DNA from: DATBAK01 sp036787815 | GTDB lineage: Bacteria; Actinomycetota; Acidimicrobiia; IMCC26256; PALSA-610 | Assembly (NCBI GenBank): GCA_036787815.1 | Contig: DAIQOP010000165.1 | Coordinates: 1-8,515 of the forward strand | DNA: 8,515 nucleotides | Reading direction: 5' to 3' | Shown: positions 1 to 5,218 of the stretch, in pieces | How the letters are laid out: every line of letters begins with the position of its first letter | Numbering within the stretch: position 1 is the stretch's first letter | Notes under the pieces: generated by a model | The model's input: the letters and a program-made list of their open reading frames with translations, nothing else | Told to the model about the DNA's origin: nothing | Databases searched by the model: none | Made by a program: the position numbers and the translations under genes

Positions 1-188
1 ACGTGCACCGCCGCCCCGGACGGATCGACCACATACGTCGTGGTGCCGGATTCGCGGAGACCACCGTCCGCGCTCGCGGGCAGCGCGGTCGCTCCGAGAA
101 ACACGAGCATCGGCACGATCAAGGTCGCCACGGCACCGAGCGCGCCGGCCGCCCGCACCCCCCACCGGAAGCCAGTCACGTTCCCCAC
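1..188 (-). CDS. Secreted protein of unknown function, N-terminal part only (runs off the left edge)
   Basis: The reverse strand is open from a GTG at 188 (or an in-frame GTG at 179) to the window edge and reads as a classic signal peptide. A short basic n-region (TGFRWGVRAAG) is followed by a hydrophobic core (ALGAVATLIVPMLVFLGATAL) and a PASA-D type cleavage site about 35-40 residues in. The mature start contains TTTYVVDPSGAAVHV, a beta-strand-like stretch. The upstream GTG has GAAAGG five bases before it, and the inner GTG has GGGGA close by, so the start is not settled. The visible mature part is too short to name a family. The 'TYVVDP..AAVHV' pattern reminds me of extracellular domains of large actinobacterial transglutaminase-like proteins, but that is only an impression. 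The gene is divergent from greA. That it is exported is well supported; its role is unknown. Confidence 0.6.
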   Translation of the reverse strand, partial: MGNVTGFRWGVRAAGALGAVATLIVPMLVFLGATALPASADGGLRESGTTTYVVDPSGAAVH

Positions 189-205
189 ACCGACCTTTCG
201 GACCG

Positions 206-222
206 GGCCCGACGGTCGGGCC
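206..222. repeat. 17-bp perfect palindrome in the divergent promoter region
   Basis: GGCCCGAC and GTCGGGCC flank a single central G between the secreted-protein gene and greA. It could be an operator or an RNA hairpin for either transcript. Nothing in the sequence decides which. At this GC content short palindromes arise easily. Confidence 0.35.
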
Positions 223-269
223 GCCGGGCGGGCGGGAATTGTGCCAAGCCGCGACCGCGCGGCGCCAGA

Positions 270-286
270 GCCCGACCATTTCGGGC
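270..286. promoter_or_regulatory. Inverted repeat over the -35 region of greA
   Basis: GCCCGA and TCGGGC are separated by CCATT. The repeat sits 12 bp upstream of the proposed greA -10 hexamer, where a repressor or activator would act. No known operator consensus is recognised. Confidence 0.25.
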
Positions 287-297
287 GCGCGAGCCGC

Positions 298-303
298 TAC
301 CCT
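298..303 (+). promoter_or_regulatory. Candidate -10 element of greA, leaderless transcript
   Basis: TACCCT fits the actinobacterial TANNNT -10 pattern and ends six bases before the greA ATG. Transcription would therefore begin at or next to the A of the start codon. There is no Shine-Dalgarno sequence in the preceding bases (CGCCCC), which agrees with leaderless translation. No convincing -35 box is seen. Confidence 0.5.
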
Positions 304-309
304 CGCCCC

Positions 310-783
310 ATGGACCAATCGCAATCCCACCTCTCCCGGGATGCGCACGATCGGCTGAGCAACGAGCTGGCGGAACGCACGACGTCGCGCCGGCTCGAGA
401 TCTCGCACAAGATCGAAGAAGCGCGCGAGCACGGTGACATCAAGGAGAACGCCGACTACGACGCGGCGAAGAACGAGCAGGGCCACAACGAGGCCCGGAT
501 CCGTCAGATCGAAGCCATCCTGCGCGATGCCGTGATCGTGGAGCAGGGGAACGCGGAGGTCGTCGAACCCGGGGTGCTCGTCGAGCTCCGTCACGAAGGC
601 GACGACGCGACCGAGATCTACCTCGTCGGCTCGATCGAGGAACGCCACGACACCTACGACGTCCTGTCGACGAGCTCACCGCTCGGTCAGGCGCTGCTCG
701 GCGCCGCACCCGGCGCAACGGTCGCGTACCAAGGCCCGCGCCGCGAGCTGTCGGTCGTCGTCGTCAGCGTGCGACTCGCGTAG
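310..783 (+). CDS. greA: Transcription elongation factor GreA
   Basis: This 157-residue protein matches the usual GreA length (about 158). GreA binds the secondary channel of RNA polymerase and stimulates cleavage of the backtracked transcript. The N-terminal coiled coil spans about residues 8-76. Its tip carries GDIKENADYDAAKNEQG at 42-58, the family signature, with the acidic catalytic pair D43 and E46 conserved. The C-terminal FKBP-like domain (about 82-157) carries the typical SPLGQALLGAAPGATV segment. The frame is open further upstream, but that stretch is low-complexity and unlike GreA, so I start at the ATG at 310, which has a TANNNT -10 element just ahead. The gene stands alone: the divergent gene is unrelated, and the convergent regulator ends 21 bases past the greA stop. 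The assignment to the GreA/GreB family is secure; GreA over GreB rests on sequence style and housekeeping context. Confidence 0.95.
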   Translation: MDQSQSHLSRDAHDRLSNELAERTTSRRLEISHKIEEAREHGDIKENADYDAAKNEQGHNEARIRQIEAILRDAVIVEQGNAEVVEPGVLVELRHEGDDATEIYLVGSIEERHDTYDVLSTSSPLGQALLGAAPGATVAYQGPRRELSVVVVSVRLA

Positions 784-804
784 TCGCGCGCTCGCCGGTC
801 GGGA

Positions 805-1293
805 TCAGTTGCTCGCCGGCTGGAGCACGTAGCCACGCGAGCGAACGGTCCGCACTTCGAGCCCCAGCGGTTCGAGGCGCCGCCGCAGCCGCAGCATGTG
901 CACGTCGAGCGCGTTGCGCGTCGGCAGACCACCCGGCCACGCGCGTTGCGCGAGCGGCTCGCGCCCGACCACCGCGCCGAGCCGTTCGGTGAGCGCGCCG
1001 GCGAGCGACCGCTCGACCGGCGACAGACCGACCCAACGGTCGCGGAACCGCAGGATCCCGTCGCCGTCGAGCGTCGGGCGCGTGCCGTGGCGCTCGACCC
1101 GCCGCCGCAGCGCCGAGGTCCGGGCCGCGATGTCGGCTTCCGGCGCCGGCAGGCGAACCCAGTCCTCCAGGCAGTCCGGCGGGGTCGGCGGGGGCAGGTC
1201 GGCGTCGAGGAGCAACAGCCGGGGCACCCCCTGGGAACGGAGCCGCTCGACATAGTCGTCTTCGTCTGGCCAGCGCACGATCTCGACTTCCAC
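805..1293 (-). CDS. Winged-helix DNA-binding protein, OmpR/PhoB-type, with a partial receiver domain
   Basis: This 162-residue protein is a probable transcription regulator. Residues about 75-158 form an OmpR/PhoB-type winged helix. GLSPVERSLAGALTERLGAVVGRE leads into the HTH, TRNALDVHMLRLRRRLEPLG is the recognition-helix region, and VRTVRSRGYVL is the final wing hairpin. Residues 1-72 are too short for a receiver domain. The order of 'PRLLLLDADLPPP', 'CLEDWVRLPAPEADIAARTSALRRR' resembles the second half of a receiver (beta4 to alpha5, where response regulators read 'ADDYvtKPf..eLlaRi.alLRR'). If so, the phospho-acceptor half is absent and activity would not depend on a histidine kinase; that is inference. 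No kinase gene is adjacent. GTG at 1293 is the only start codon between the in-frame upstream stop and the conserved region, and a TAGCCT hexamer lies seven bases before it. It lies downstream of the IclR gene on the same strand, 51 bp away. Confidence 0.8.
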   Translation of the reverse strand: MEVEIVRWPDEDDYVERLRSQGVPRLLLLDADLPPPTPPDCLEDWVRLPAPEADIAARTSALRRRVERHGTRPTLDGDGILRFRDRWVGLSPVERSLAGALTERLGAVVGREPLAQRAWPGGLPTRNALDVHMLRLRRRLEPLGLEVRTVRSRGYVLQPASN

Positions 1294-1300
1294 GATGCCG

Positions 1301-1306
1301 AGGCTA
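1301..1306 (-). promoter_or_regulatory. Candidate -10 element of the winged-helix gene, leaderless transcript
   Basis: On the minus strand TAGCCT (TANNNT) ends seven bases before the GTG at 1293. There is no Shine-Dalgarno sequence. This suggests the gene has its own promoter in the 51-bp gap after the IclR gene, although readthrough is also possible. No clear -35 box is seen. Confidence 0.4.
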
Positions 1307-1344
1307 AGGACGCTGTGTTTCGTGCCGGTTTCCGAGCGGTGACG

Positions 1345-2109
1345 CTACCGAGGCCCCTGCATCCCGCTCGCCCGCTCGAGGGCGGCGGCCGCATCGAGCA
1401 CCGGCTCCGCGAGTCGGGAGCCCGGTCGGCGCCCCAGCCGGTCGACGGGACCGCTGACGCTGATCGCAGCCACCACCGCACCGCCGCGATCGCGCACCGG
1501 GGCGCTCACGCTCGCCACCCCCGCCTCCCGCTCACCGACGCTCTCGGCCCAGCCGAGGTCGCGGACCTCGGTGAGCCGGGCGGGCGGCACGGCCGGGAAC
1601 CGGTCGGCGTCGGGCGCCCACGCGAGCAACACCGCGCCACCCGAGCCGGCGATCAGGGGCAGCGACGCTCCGAGAGGCACCGTGTCGCGCAGGCCGCTCG
1701 CCCGTTCTGCCGACGCCACGCAGACCCGCCGATCGCCTTCCCGCACGTAGAGCTGCGCGCTCTCGCCCGTACGCGCCGAGAGCGCCTCGAGCACCGGGCC
1801 GGCCACCTGCGCCGGGCCGAGTGCGCGCGCGGCGCGCGCTCCCCAGCCGACGAGCCGGCTTCCCAATCGCAGGTCACCACGGCCGTCGCGCCCCAGCAGC
1901 CCGTGCTCCTCCAACGCCCGCACCAGGCGGTGCACGGTCGGGCGGGTGAGCCCGGTCGCCTCGGCGAGCCCCGCGAACCCGATCGGCCCCGCATCGGCCA
2001 CGACCTCGAGGAGCAGCACCGCGCGGTCGAGCGTCTGTACCGCGGTCGTCGTCCGAGCGCCGGTCGTCCGATTGCCCGGGGCGTCGTTTCCCTCTAGACT
2101 GTCCAACAT
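1345..2109 (-). CDS. IclR-family regulator of leucine biosynthesis (NdgR/AreB/LtbR type)
   Basis: This 254-residue protein has the standard IclR layout. The N-terminal winged helix covers about 22-90, with TGLTRPTVHRLVRALEEHG (52-70) as the recognition helix. A C-terminal ligand-binding domain covers about 95-248. The stretches TGESAQLY, VASAERASGLRDTVPLGASL, GWAESVGEREAGVASVSAPV and VVAAISVSGPVDRL closely recall NdgR of Streptomyces. NdgR/AreB in Streptomyces and LtbR in Corynebacterium lie divergent to leuCD and control them. The same arrangement here, head-to-head with leuC, makes this the likely leuCD regulator. The frame stays open far upstream across the complement of leuC, but family homology begins only near residue 22, so I start at the ATG at 2109. 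That start has AATACT seven bases before it and no Shine-Dalgarno, so the mRNA is probably leaderless. Whether it represses or activates cannot be seen. Confidence 0.92.
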   Translation of the reverse strand: MLDSLEGNDAPGNRTTGARTTTAVQTLDRAVLLLEVVADAGPIGFAGLAEATGLTRPTVHRLVRALEEHGLLGRDGRGDLRLGSRLVGWGARAARALGPAQVAGPVLEALSARTGESAQLYVREGDRRVCVASAERASGLRDTVPLGASLPLIAGSGGAVLLAWAPDADRFPAVPPARLTEVRDLGWAESVGEREAGVASVSAPVRDRGGAVVAAISVSGPVDRLGRRPGSRLAEPVLDAAAALERASGMQGPR

Positions 2110-2114
2110 ATAGA
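2102..2114. promoter_or_regulatory. Secondary, imperfect 13-bp IclR-type operator half of a pair
   Basis: TCCAACATATAGA has the same TCCA-N5-TGGA plan as the perfect palindrome 20 bp away, with one mismatch (TAGA). It overlaps the start codon of the IclR gene, so binding here could autoregulate. The spacing of about two helical turns would place both sites on one DNA face. This is inferred from symmetry and position only. Confidence 0.4.
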
Positions 2115-2116
2115 TC

Positions 2117-2122
2117 AGTATT
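2117..2122 (-). promoter_or_regulatory. Candidate -10 element of the IclR gene, leaderless transcript
   Basis: AATACT on the minus strand matches TATAAT at four of six positions and ends seven bases before the ATG at 2109. It touches the edge of the perfect palindrome (2122-2134), so a bound regulator could block it. Confidence 0.35.
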
Positions 2123-2134
2123 CCACATAGTGGA
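2122..2134. promoter_or_regulatory. Perfect 13-bp palindrome, probable operator between the IclR gene and leuC
   Basis: TCCAC-ATA-GTGGA is a perfect inverted repeat in the middle of the 45 bp between the two divergent start codons. IclR proteins bind short palindromes of this size next to their own gene. CATAGT (2126-2131), inside it, is a weak -10 candidate for leuC, which would put the start point near 2138. A longer inverted repeat, TGTCCA (2100-2105) with TGGACA (2131-2136), frames both sites. Confidence 0.6.
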
Positions 2135-2145
2135 CACCACGTCTC

Positions 2146-2151
2146 GAGGGA
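2146..2151 (+). promoter_or_regulatory. Ribosome binding site of leuC
   Basis: GAGGGA lies three bases before the ATG at 2155. This fixes the leuC start and contrasts with the leaderless look of the divergent regulator gene. Confidence 0.6.
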
Positions 2152-2154
2152 CCC

Positions 2155-3555
2155 ATGCCGACCCTGTCCGAGAAGGTCTGGGAACGCCACGTCGTGCACC
2201 GCGCCGCCGGCGAGCCCGATCTGCTCTACATCGATCTCCACCTCGTGCACGAGGTGACGTCGCCGCAGGCGTTCGACGGCCTCCGGCTCAACGGCCGCCG
2301 GGTGCGGCGGCCCGACCTCACCGTCGCGACCATGGACCACAACGTGCCGACCGCCGGGCTCGACCGCCCGCTCGAGGACCCGATCTCCGCGGAGCAGATG
2401 GCGGTGCTCGCGCGCAACACCGCGGAGTTCGGGATCCGGCTCTACGCGATGGGCGACCCCGGCCAGGGGATCGTGCACGTGATCGGGCCCGAGCAGGGCC
2501 TGACCCAGCCCGGGCTCACGATCGTCTGCGGCGACAGCCACACCTCGACCCACGGGGCCTTCGGCGCGTTGGCGTTCGGGATCGGCACCAGCGAGGTCGA
2601 GCACGTGCTCGCGACGCAGACGCTGCCCCAGACGCAGCCCGGCACGATGGAGGTCAATGTCGACGGCGTCGTCCCGGCGGGCGTCACGGCCAAGGACATC
2701 GTGCTGGCGATCATCGCCCGCATCGGCACCGGCGGAGGCATCGGATCGATCATCGAGTTCCGCGGCTCAGCGATCCGCGCGCTCTCGATGGAAGGCCGCA
2801 TGACCGTCTGCAACATGACGATCGAGGCAGGCGCGCGCGCCGGCCTCATCGCACCCGACGACACGACGTTCGCGTACCTCGAAGGTCGCACGTTCGCCCC
2901 CCACGGCCGCGACTGGGAAGCCGCGCTCGACGACTGGCGCAGCCTCGAGACCGACAACAACGCGTCGTTCGACAAGTCCGTCACGCTCGACGCGGCGACG
3001 CTGCGCCCGGGTGTCTCGTGGGGCACGAACCCGGGTCAGACGATCACGATCGACGACGTCGTCCCCTCGCCCGACAGCTTCGACGACCCCGACGCGCGCG
3101 ACGCGGCGAAGCGAGCGCTCGGGTACATGGGCTTGAAGCCCGGCACGCCCATGCGCGAGGTCGAGGTCGACACCGTCTTCATCGGGTCGTGCACGAACTC
3201 CCGCATCGAGGACCTCCGCGCCGCGGCGGCCGTTGCCCGCGGTCGCACGGTGAAGGCCGGCGTGCGCACGCTCGTCGTCCCCGGCTCGATGGCCGTGAAG
3301 GTCGAGGCCGAACGTGAGGGCCTCGACCAGGTCTTCCGGGAGGCCGGCTTCGACTGGCGCGAGCCCGGCTGCTCGATGTGCCTCGCGATGAATCCCGACA
3401 AGCTGGCTCCCGGCGAGCGCTGCGCGTCGACGTCGAACCGCAACTTCGAGGGACGCCAGGGACGCGGCGGGCGCACGCACCTGGTCTCCCCCGCCGTCGC
3501 CGCGGCCACCGCCATCGCCGGCCACTTCGCCACTCCGGAGGACCTCGACTCATGA
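2155..3555 (+). CDS. leuC: 3-isopropylmalate dehydratase large subunit LeuC
   Basis: At 466 residues this equals the length of E. coli LeuC. With LeuD it converts 2-isopropylmalate to 3-isopropylmalate in the cytoplasm, the second leucine-specific step. It begins with the family N-terminus (TLSEKVWERHVVHRAAGEPDLLYIDLHLVHEVTSPQAF). The aconitase-superfamily [4Fe-4S] ligands are present: C346 in GSCTNS, and C406 and C409 in PGCSMCLAMN. CGDSHTSTHGAFGALAFGIGTSEVEHVLATQT and STSNRNFEGRQGRGGRTHLVSPAVAAATA are also intact. The start has GAGGGA three bases upstream. The TGA stop at 3553-3555 overlaps the ATG of a possible 29-codon ORF (ATGA), and leuD follows 82 bp later. Transcription starts from a 45-bp divergent promoter shared with an NdgR-like regulator. 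No key residue is missing. Confidence 0.98.
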   Translation: MPTLSEKVWERHVVHRAAGEPDLLYIDLHLVHEVTSPQAFDGLRLNGRRVRRPDLTVATMDHNVPTAGLDRPLEDPISAEQMAVLARNTAEFGIRLYAMGDPGQGIVHVIGPEQGLTQPGLTIVCGDSHTSTHGAFGALAFGIGTSEVEHVLATQTLPQTQPGTMEVNVDGVVPAGVTAKDIVLAIIARIGTGGGIGSIIEFRGSAIRALSMEGRMTVCNMTIEAGARAGLIAPDDTTFAYLEGRTFAPHGRDWEAALDDWRSLETDNNASFDKSVTLDAATLRPGVSWGTNPGQTITIDDVVPSPDSFDDPDARDAAKRALGYMGLKPGTPMREVEVDTVFIGSCTNSRIEDLRAAAAVARGRTVKAGVRTLVVPGSMAVKVEAEREGLDQVFREAGFDWREPGCSMCLAMNPDKLAPGERCASTSNRNFEGRQGRGGRTHLVSPAVAAATAIAGHFATPEDLDS

Positions 3556-3641
3556 AGAGCCAGGCGCAGATCGAAGGCACCGCCAGCTCGGAAGATCGGA
3601 TTCAGCGTGGGGATCGAGTGCCGGAGGTCGGAGCCGCATGA
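3552..3641 (+). CDS. Possible 29-residue micro-ORF joining leuC and leuD
   Basis: The 82-bp gap between leuC and leuD is filled by an ORF that starts inside the leuC stop (ATGA at 3552-3555) and ends inside the leuD start (ATGA at 3638-3641). GGAGGA at 3537-3542, in the last codons of leuC, lies nine bases before its ATG, a good Shine-Dalgarno. The product begins MKSQAQIEGTASSEDRIQRG, is polar and has no membrane segment or recognisable domain. Two readings are possible: a translated small protein, or a coupling device that carries ribosomes from leuC to leuD and keeps subunit synthesis balanced. A chance open frame is also possible, since 30 codons free of stops is common at this GC content. 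The function is unknown. Confidence 0.45.
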   Translation: MKSQAQIEGTASSEDRIQRGDRVPEVGAA

Positions 3642-4240
3642 AGCAGGTACGTGTCATCACCGGTCGGGGCGTGCCGTTGACGCGCTCCGACGTCGACACC
3701 GACCAGATCATCCCGAGCGACTGGCTCAAGCGGGTCTCGCGCACGGGCTTCGGCGAGGGACTGTTCTCCGAGTGGCGCGAGGGCTCGGACTTCGTGCTGA
3801 ACCAGGCGCGCTACGAGGGTGCGTCGATCCTGGTGGCCGGGCCCAACTTCGGTACCGGCTCGTCGCGTGAGCACGCGGTATGGGCGCTCCAGGACTACGG
3901 CTTCGAGGCCGTCGTGTCGCCGCGCTTCGCCGACATCTTCCGCAACAACAGCTTGAAGATGGGACTGGTTCCGGTGGTGCTGGCGCACGAGCTCGTCGAG
4001 CGTTTGCAGGTCGCGCTCGACGAGGACCCCGCGCTCGAGCTGGTGATCGACGTCGAGGCCCGCAGGTTCGCGGTGCCGGCCCTCGGGATCGACGAGCCGT
4101 TCGAGCTCGACGACTTCACCCAGCACCGACTCCTCGAAGGGCTCGACGACATCGGCATCACCCTCACGCACGACTCCGAGATCGCCGCGTACGAGGCGCG
4201 CCGCCCGGCCTGGACGCCGTCGGTTCCCGCCACCAGCTGA
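3638..4240 (+). CDS. leuD: 3-isopropylmalate dehydratase small subunit LeuD
   Basis: At 200 residues this is the normal LeuD length. It pairs with LeuC and supplies the swivelling domain of isopropylmalate isomerase. Family motifs are clear: VPLTRSDVDTDQIIPSDWLKR near the N-terminus (8-28), the loop GPNFGTGSSREHAVWALQDYG (68-88, with the substrate-binding SSREH), and ADIFRNNSLKMGL (98-110). The C-terminal DDFTQHRLLEGLDDIGITL segment (152-170) is also typical. The ATG at 3638 overlaps the stop of the small ORF behind leuC. GGAGG at 3623-3627 and GGAG at 3630-3633 lie upstream. It is the last gene of the leuC-leuD unit, and hairpins follow before the convergent methyltransferase. Nothing is unusual in the protein. 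Confidence 0.97.
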   Translation: MKQVRVITGRGVPLTRSDVDTDQIIPSDWLKRVSRTGFGEGLFSEWREGSDFVLNQARYEGASILVAGPNFGTGSSREHAVWALQDYGFEAVVSPRFADIFRNNSLKMGLVPVVLAHELVERLQVALDEDPALELVIDVEARRFAVPALGIDEPFELDDFTQHRLLEGLDDIGITLTHDSEIAAYEARRPAWTPSVPATS

Positions 4241-4271
4241 CCCGGCCCGGGCGATCCGTTTCGCTCGGCCC

Positions 4272-4294
4272 TGAGTACCGCTCACGCGTACTCA
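4272..4294. terminator. Hairpin in the convergent gap after leuD
   Basis: TGAGTAC and GTACTCA form a 7-bp perfect stem around a 9-base loop. There is no T run on either side, so it is not a textbook intrinsic terminator. Its place between convergent stops (4240 and 4359) suggests a role in 3'-end formation for one or both transcripts. Confidence 0.35.
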
Positions 4295-4305
4295 AGCCCG
4301 ACGGA

Positions 4306-4324
4306 ACGGTCGGAACACGACCGT
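4306..4324. terminator. Second hairpin in the convergent gap between leuD and the methyltransferase gene
   Basis: ACGGTCG and CGACCGT form a 7-bp stem with a GAACA loop. It also lacks a T tract. With the hairpin at 4272-4294 it makes a pair of stems in a 118-bp gap, consistent with a bidirectional transcription end. Confidence 0.35.
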
Positions 4325-4358
4325 CGCGGCGTCAGCGAGGGCGCGTCAGTGAAGCGTG

Positions 4359-5009
4359 TCAGAGAGGGCGGCGGCCGGAGAGCAGCGCGAGCTCCCGCCA
4401 CTTCCAGAGGCAGTCGACGTCCGCGAAGCCGATGTCGCGCAGCCAGCCGAGTTGGGTGTCGACGGGAACGAGCTGGTTCGAAGGATCGTCGTCCTCCGGT
4501 GCGACGCCCAGCGCGGCGAGGAACGCCTCGTGGAGCGCGGGGGTCGGCGACGCCACGTGCTCGAGGTTCACGAACCGGCCGCCCGCGGCGAGGTGCTCGA
4601 ACACCTCGCGGTACAGCGCCCGCTGCCGCTCGGGTGCGCAGTGATGGATCGCGAAGCTCGACACGACCAGGTCGAACGAGCCGAGCTCGGCCGGGAGCGG
4701 GCGGTCGAGATCGTGCTCCCGGATCCCGACGCGGGCATCGGTACCGAAGTGGGCCCGCGCGCGTTCGAGCATCTCGGTCGAGAAGTCGAGCCCGACACCC
4801 GCCGCGTCGCGATGCAGGGCGAGCACCGACCCGAGTGTGTAGCCGTCGCCGGTTCCGAGGTCGAGGACGCGGGTGACGGTGTCGCCGGCGAGCAACTCGG
4901 CAACGGCCGCGTAGCCCTCACCGCGGTGCGGGATCGAGTCCCGCCGCTCGAGGTACTGCCTCGCCCACTCCGGCTCGACCCATCTGTTGACTACCGGCCC
5001 GGTGGTCAC
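4359..5009 (-). CDS. Class I SAM-dependent methyltransferase, substrate unknown
   Basis: This 216-residue product has the Rossmann methyltransferase fold. Motif I is VLDLGTGDG (48-56), the acidic residue after beta2 is D75 in GVGLDFSTEML, and motif IV is FDLVVSSFAIHH (112-123). The flanks, YLERRDSIPHRGEG (19-32), NLEHVASPTPALHEAFLAALG (148-168), DDDPSNQL and TQLGWLRDIGFADVDCLWKWRELALLSG (185-212), belong to a conserved actinobacterial and cyanobacterial family that I recognise by pattern but whose substrate I do not know. I choose the GTG at 5009. The frame extends in-frame to another GTG at 5060, but that extension is 71-bp repeat sequence. No Shine-Dalgarno or -10 precedes the 5009 start. 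Its GTG overlaps the TGA of a small ORF in the first repeat copy (GTGA). The gene is convergent with leuD and downstream of leuA on the same strand. Confidence 0.85.
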   Translation of the reverse strand: MTTGPVVNRWVEPEWARQYLERRDSIPHRGEGYAAVAELLAGDTVTRVLDLGTGDGYTLGSVLALHRDAAGVGLDFSTEMLERARAHFGTDARVGIREHDLDRPLPAELGSFDLVVSSFAIHHCAPERQRALYREVFEHLAAGGRFVNLEHVASPTPALHEAFLAALGVAPEDDDPSNQLVPVDTQLGWLRDIGFADVDCLWKWRELALLSGRRPL

Positions 5010-5215
5010 CGAGCAGCCGCAGCAGACGTGACGAGTGCCAGGCACGACAGCGAAGCGCACGCGGATGCGACCATGGTCACCGAGCAGCCGCAGCAGACGT
5101 GACGAGTGCCAGGCACGACGGCGAACCGCACGCGGATGCGACCATGGTCACCGAGCAGCCGCAGCAGTCGTCAGGAGTGCGCGGCAAGACGGCGAAGCGC
5201 ACGCGGATGCGACCA
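5003..5215. repeat. Three 71-bp tandem repeats between leuA and the methyltransferase gene
   Basis: Copies run 5003-5073, 5074-5144 and 5145-5215, each beginning TGGTCACCGAGCAGCCGCAG and ending ACGCGGATGCGACCA. Copies 1 and 2 differ at only two positions. Copy 3 differs from copy 2 at about eight, clustered in the middle, so the leftmost pair duplicated more recently. A four-base start of a fourth copy (TGGT, 5216-5219) reaches the leuA stop codon. Copies 1 and 2 carry the small hairpin GTGC-CAG-GCAC and a GTCAC/GTGAC inverted repeat; copy 3 has lost both. On the minus strand each copy holds a 22-codon ATG-to-TGA ORF. The unit is not a multiple of three, has no spacers and does not resemble a CRISPR repeat or known IS end. 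A dispersed intergenic element that expanded locally is the likeliest origin. Confidence 0.9.
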
Positions 5216-5218
5216 TGG

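Noticed and set aside
2110..2604. Upstream extension of the IclR gene through the complement of leuC
   Set aside because: It is antisense to conserved leuC codons, and IclR homology begins only near the ATG at 2109.
5010..5060. Longer methyltransferase starting at the GTG at 5060
   Set aside because: The additional 17 residues are translated repeat sequence (VPGTRHVCCGC), which is not part of the conserved methyltransferase family.
5003..5215. CRISPR array
   Set aside because: The repeats are directly adjoining 71-bp units with no variable spacers and no cas genes nearby.
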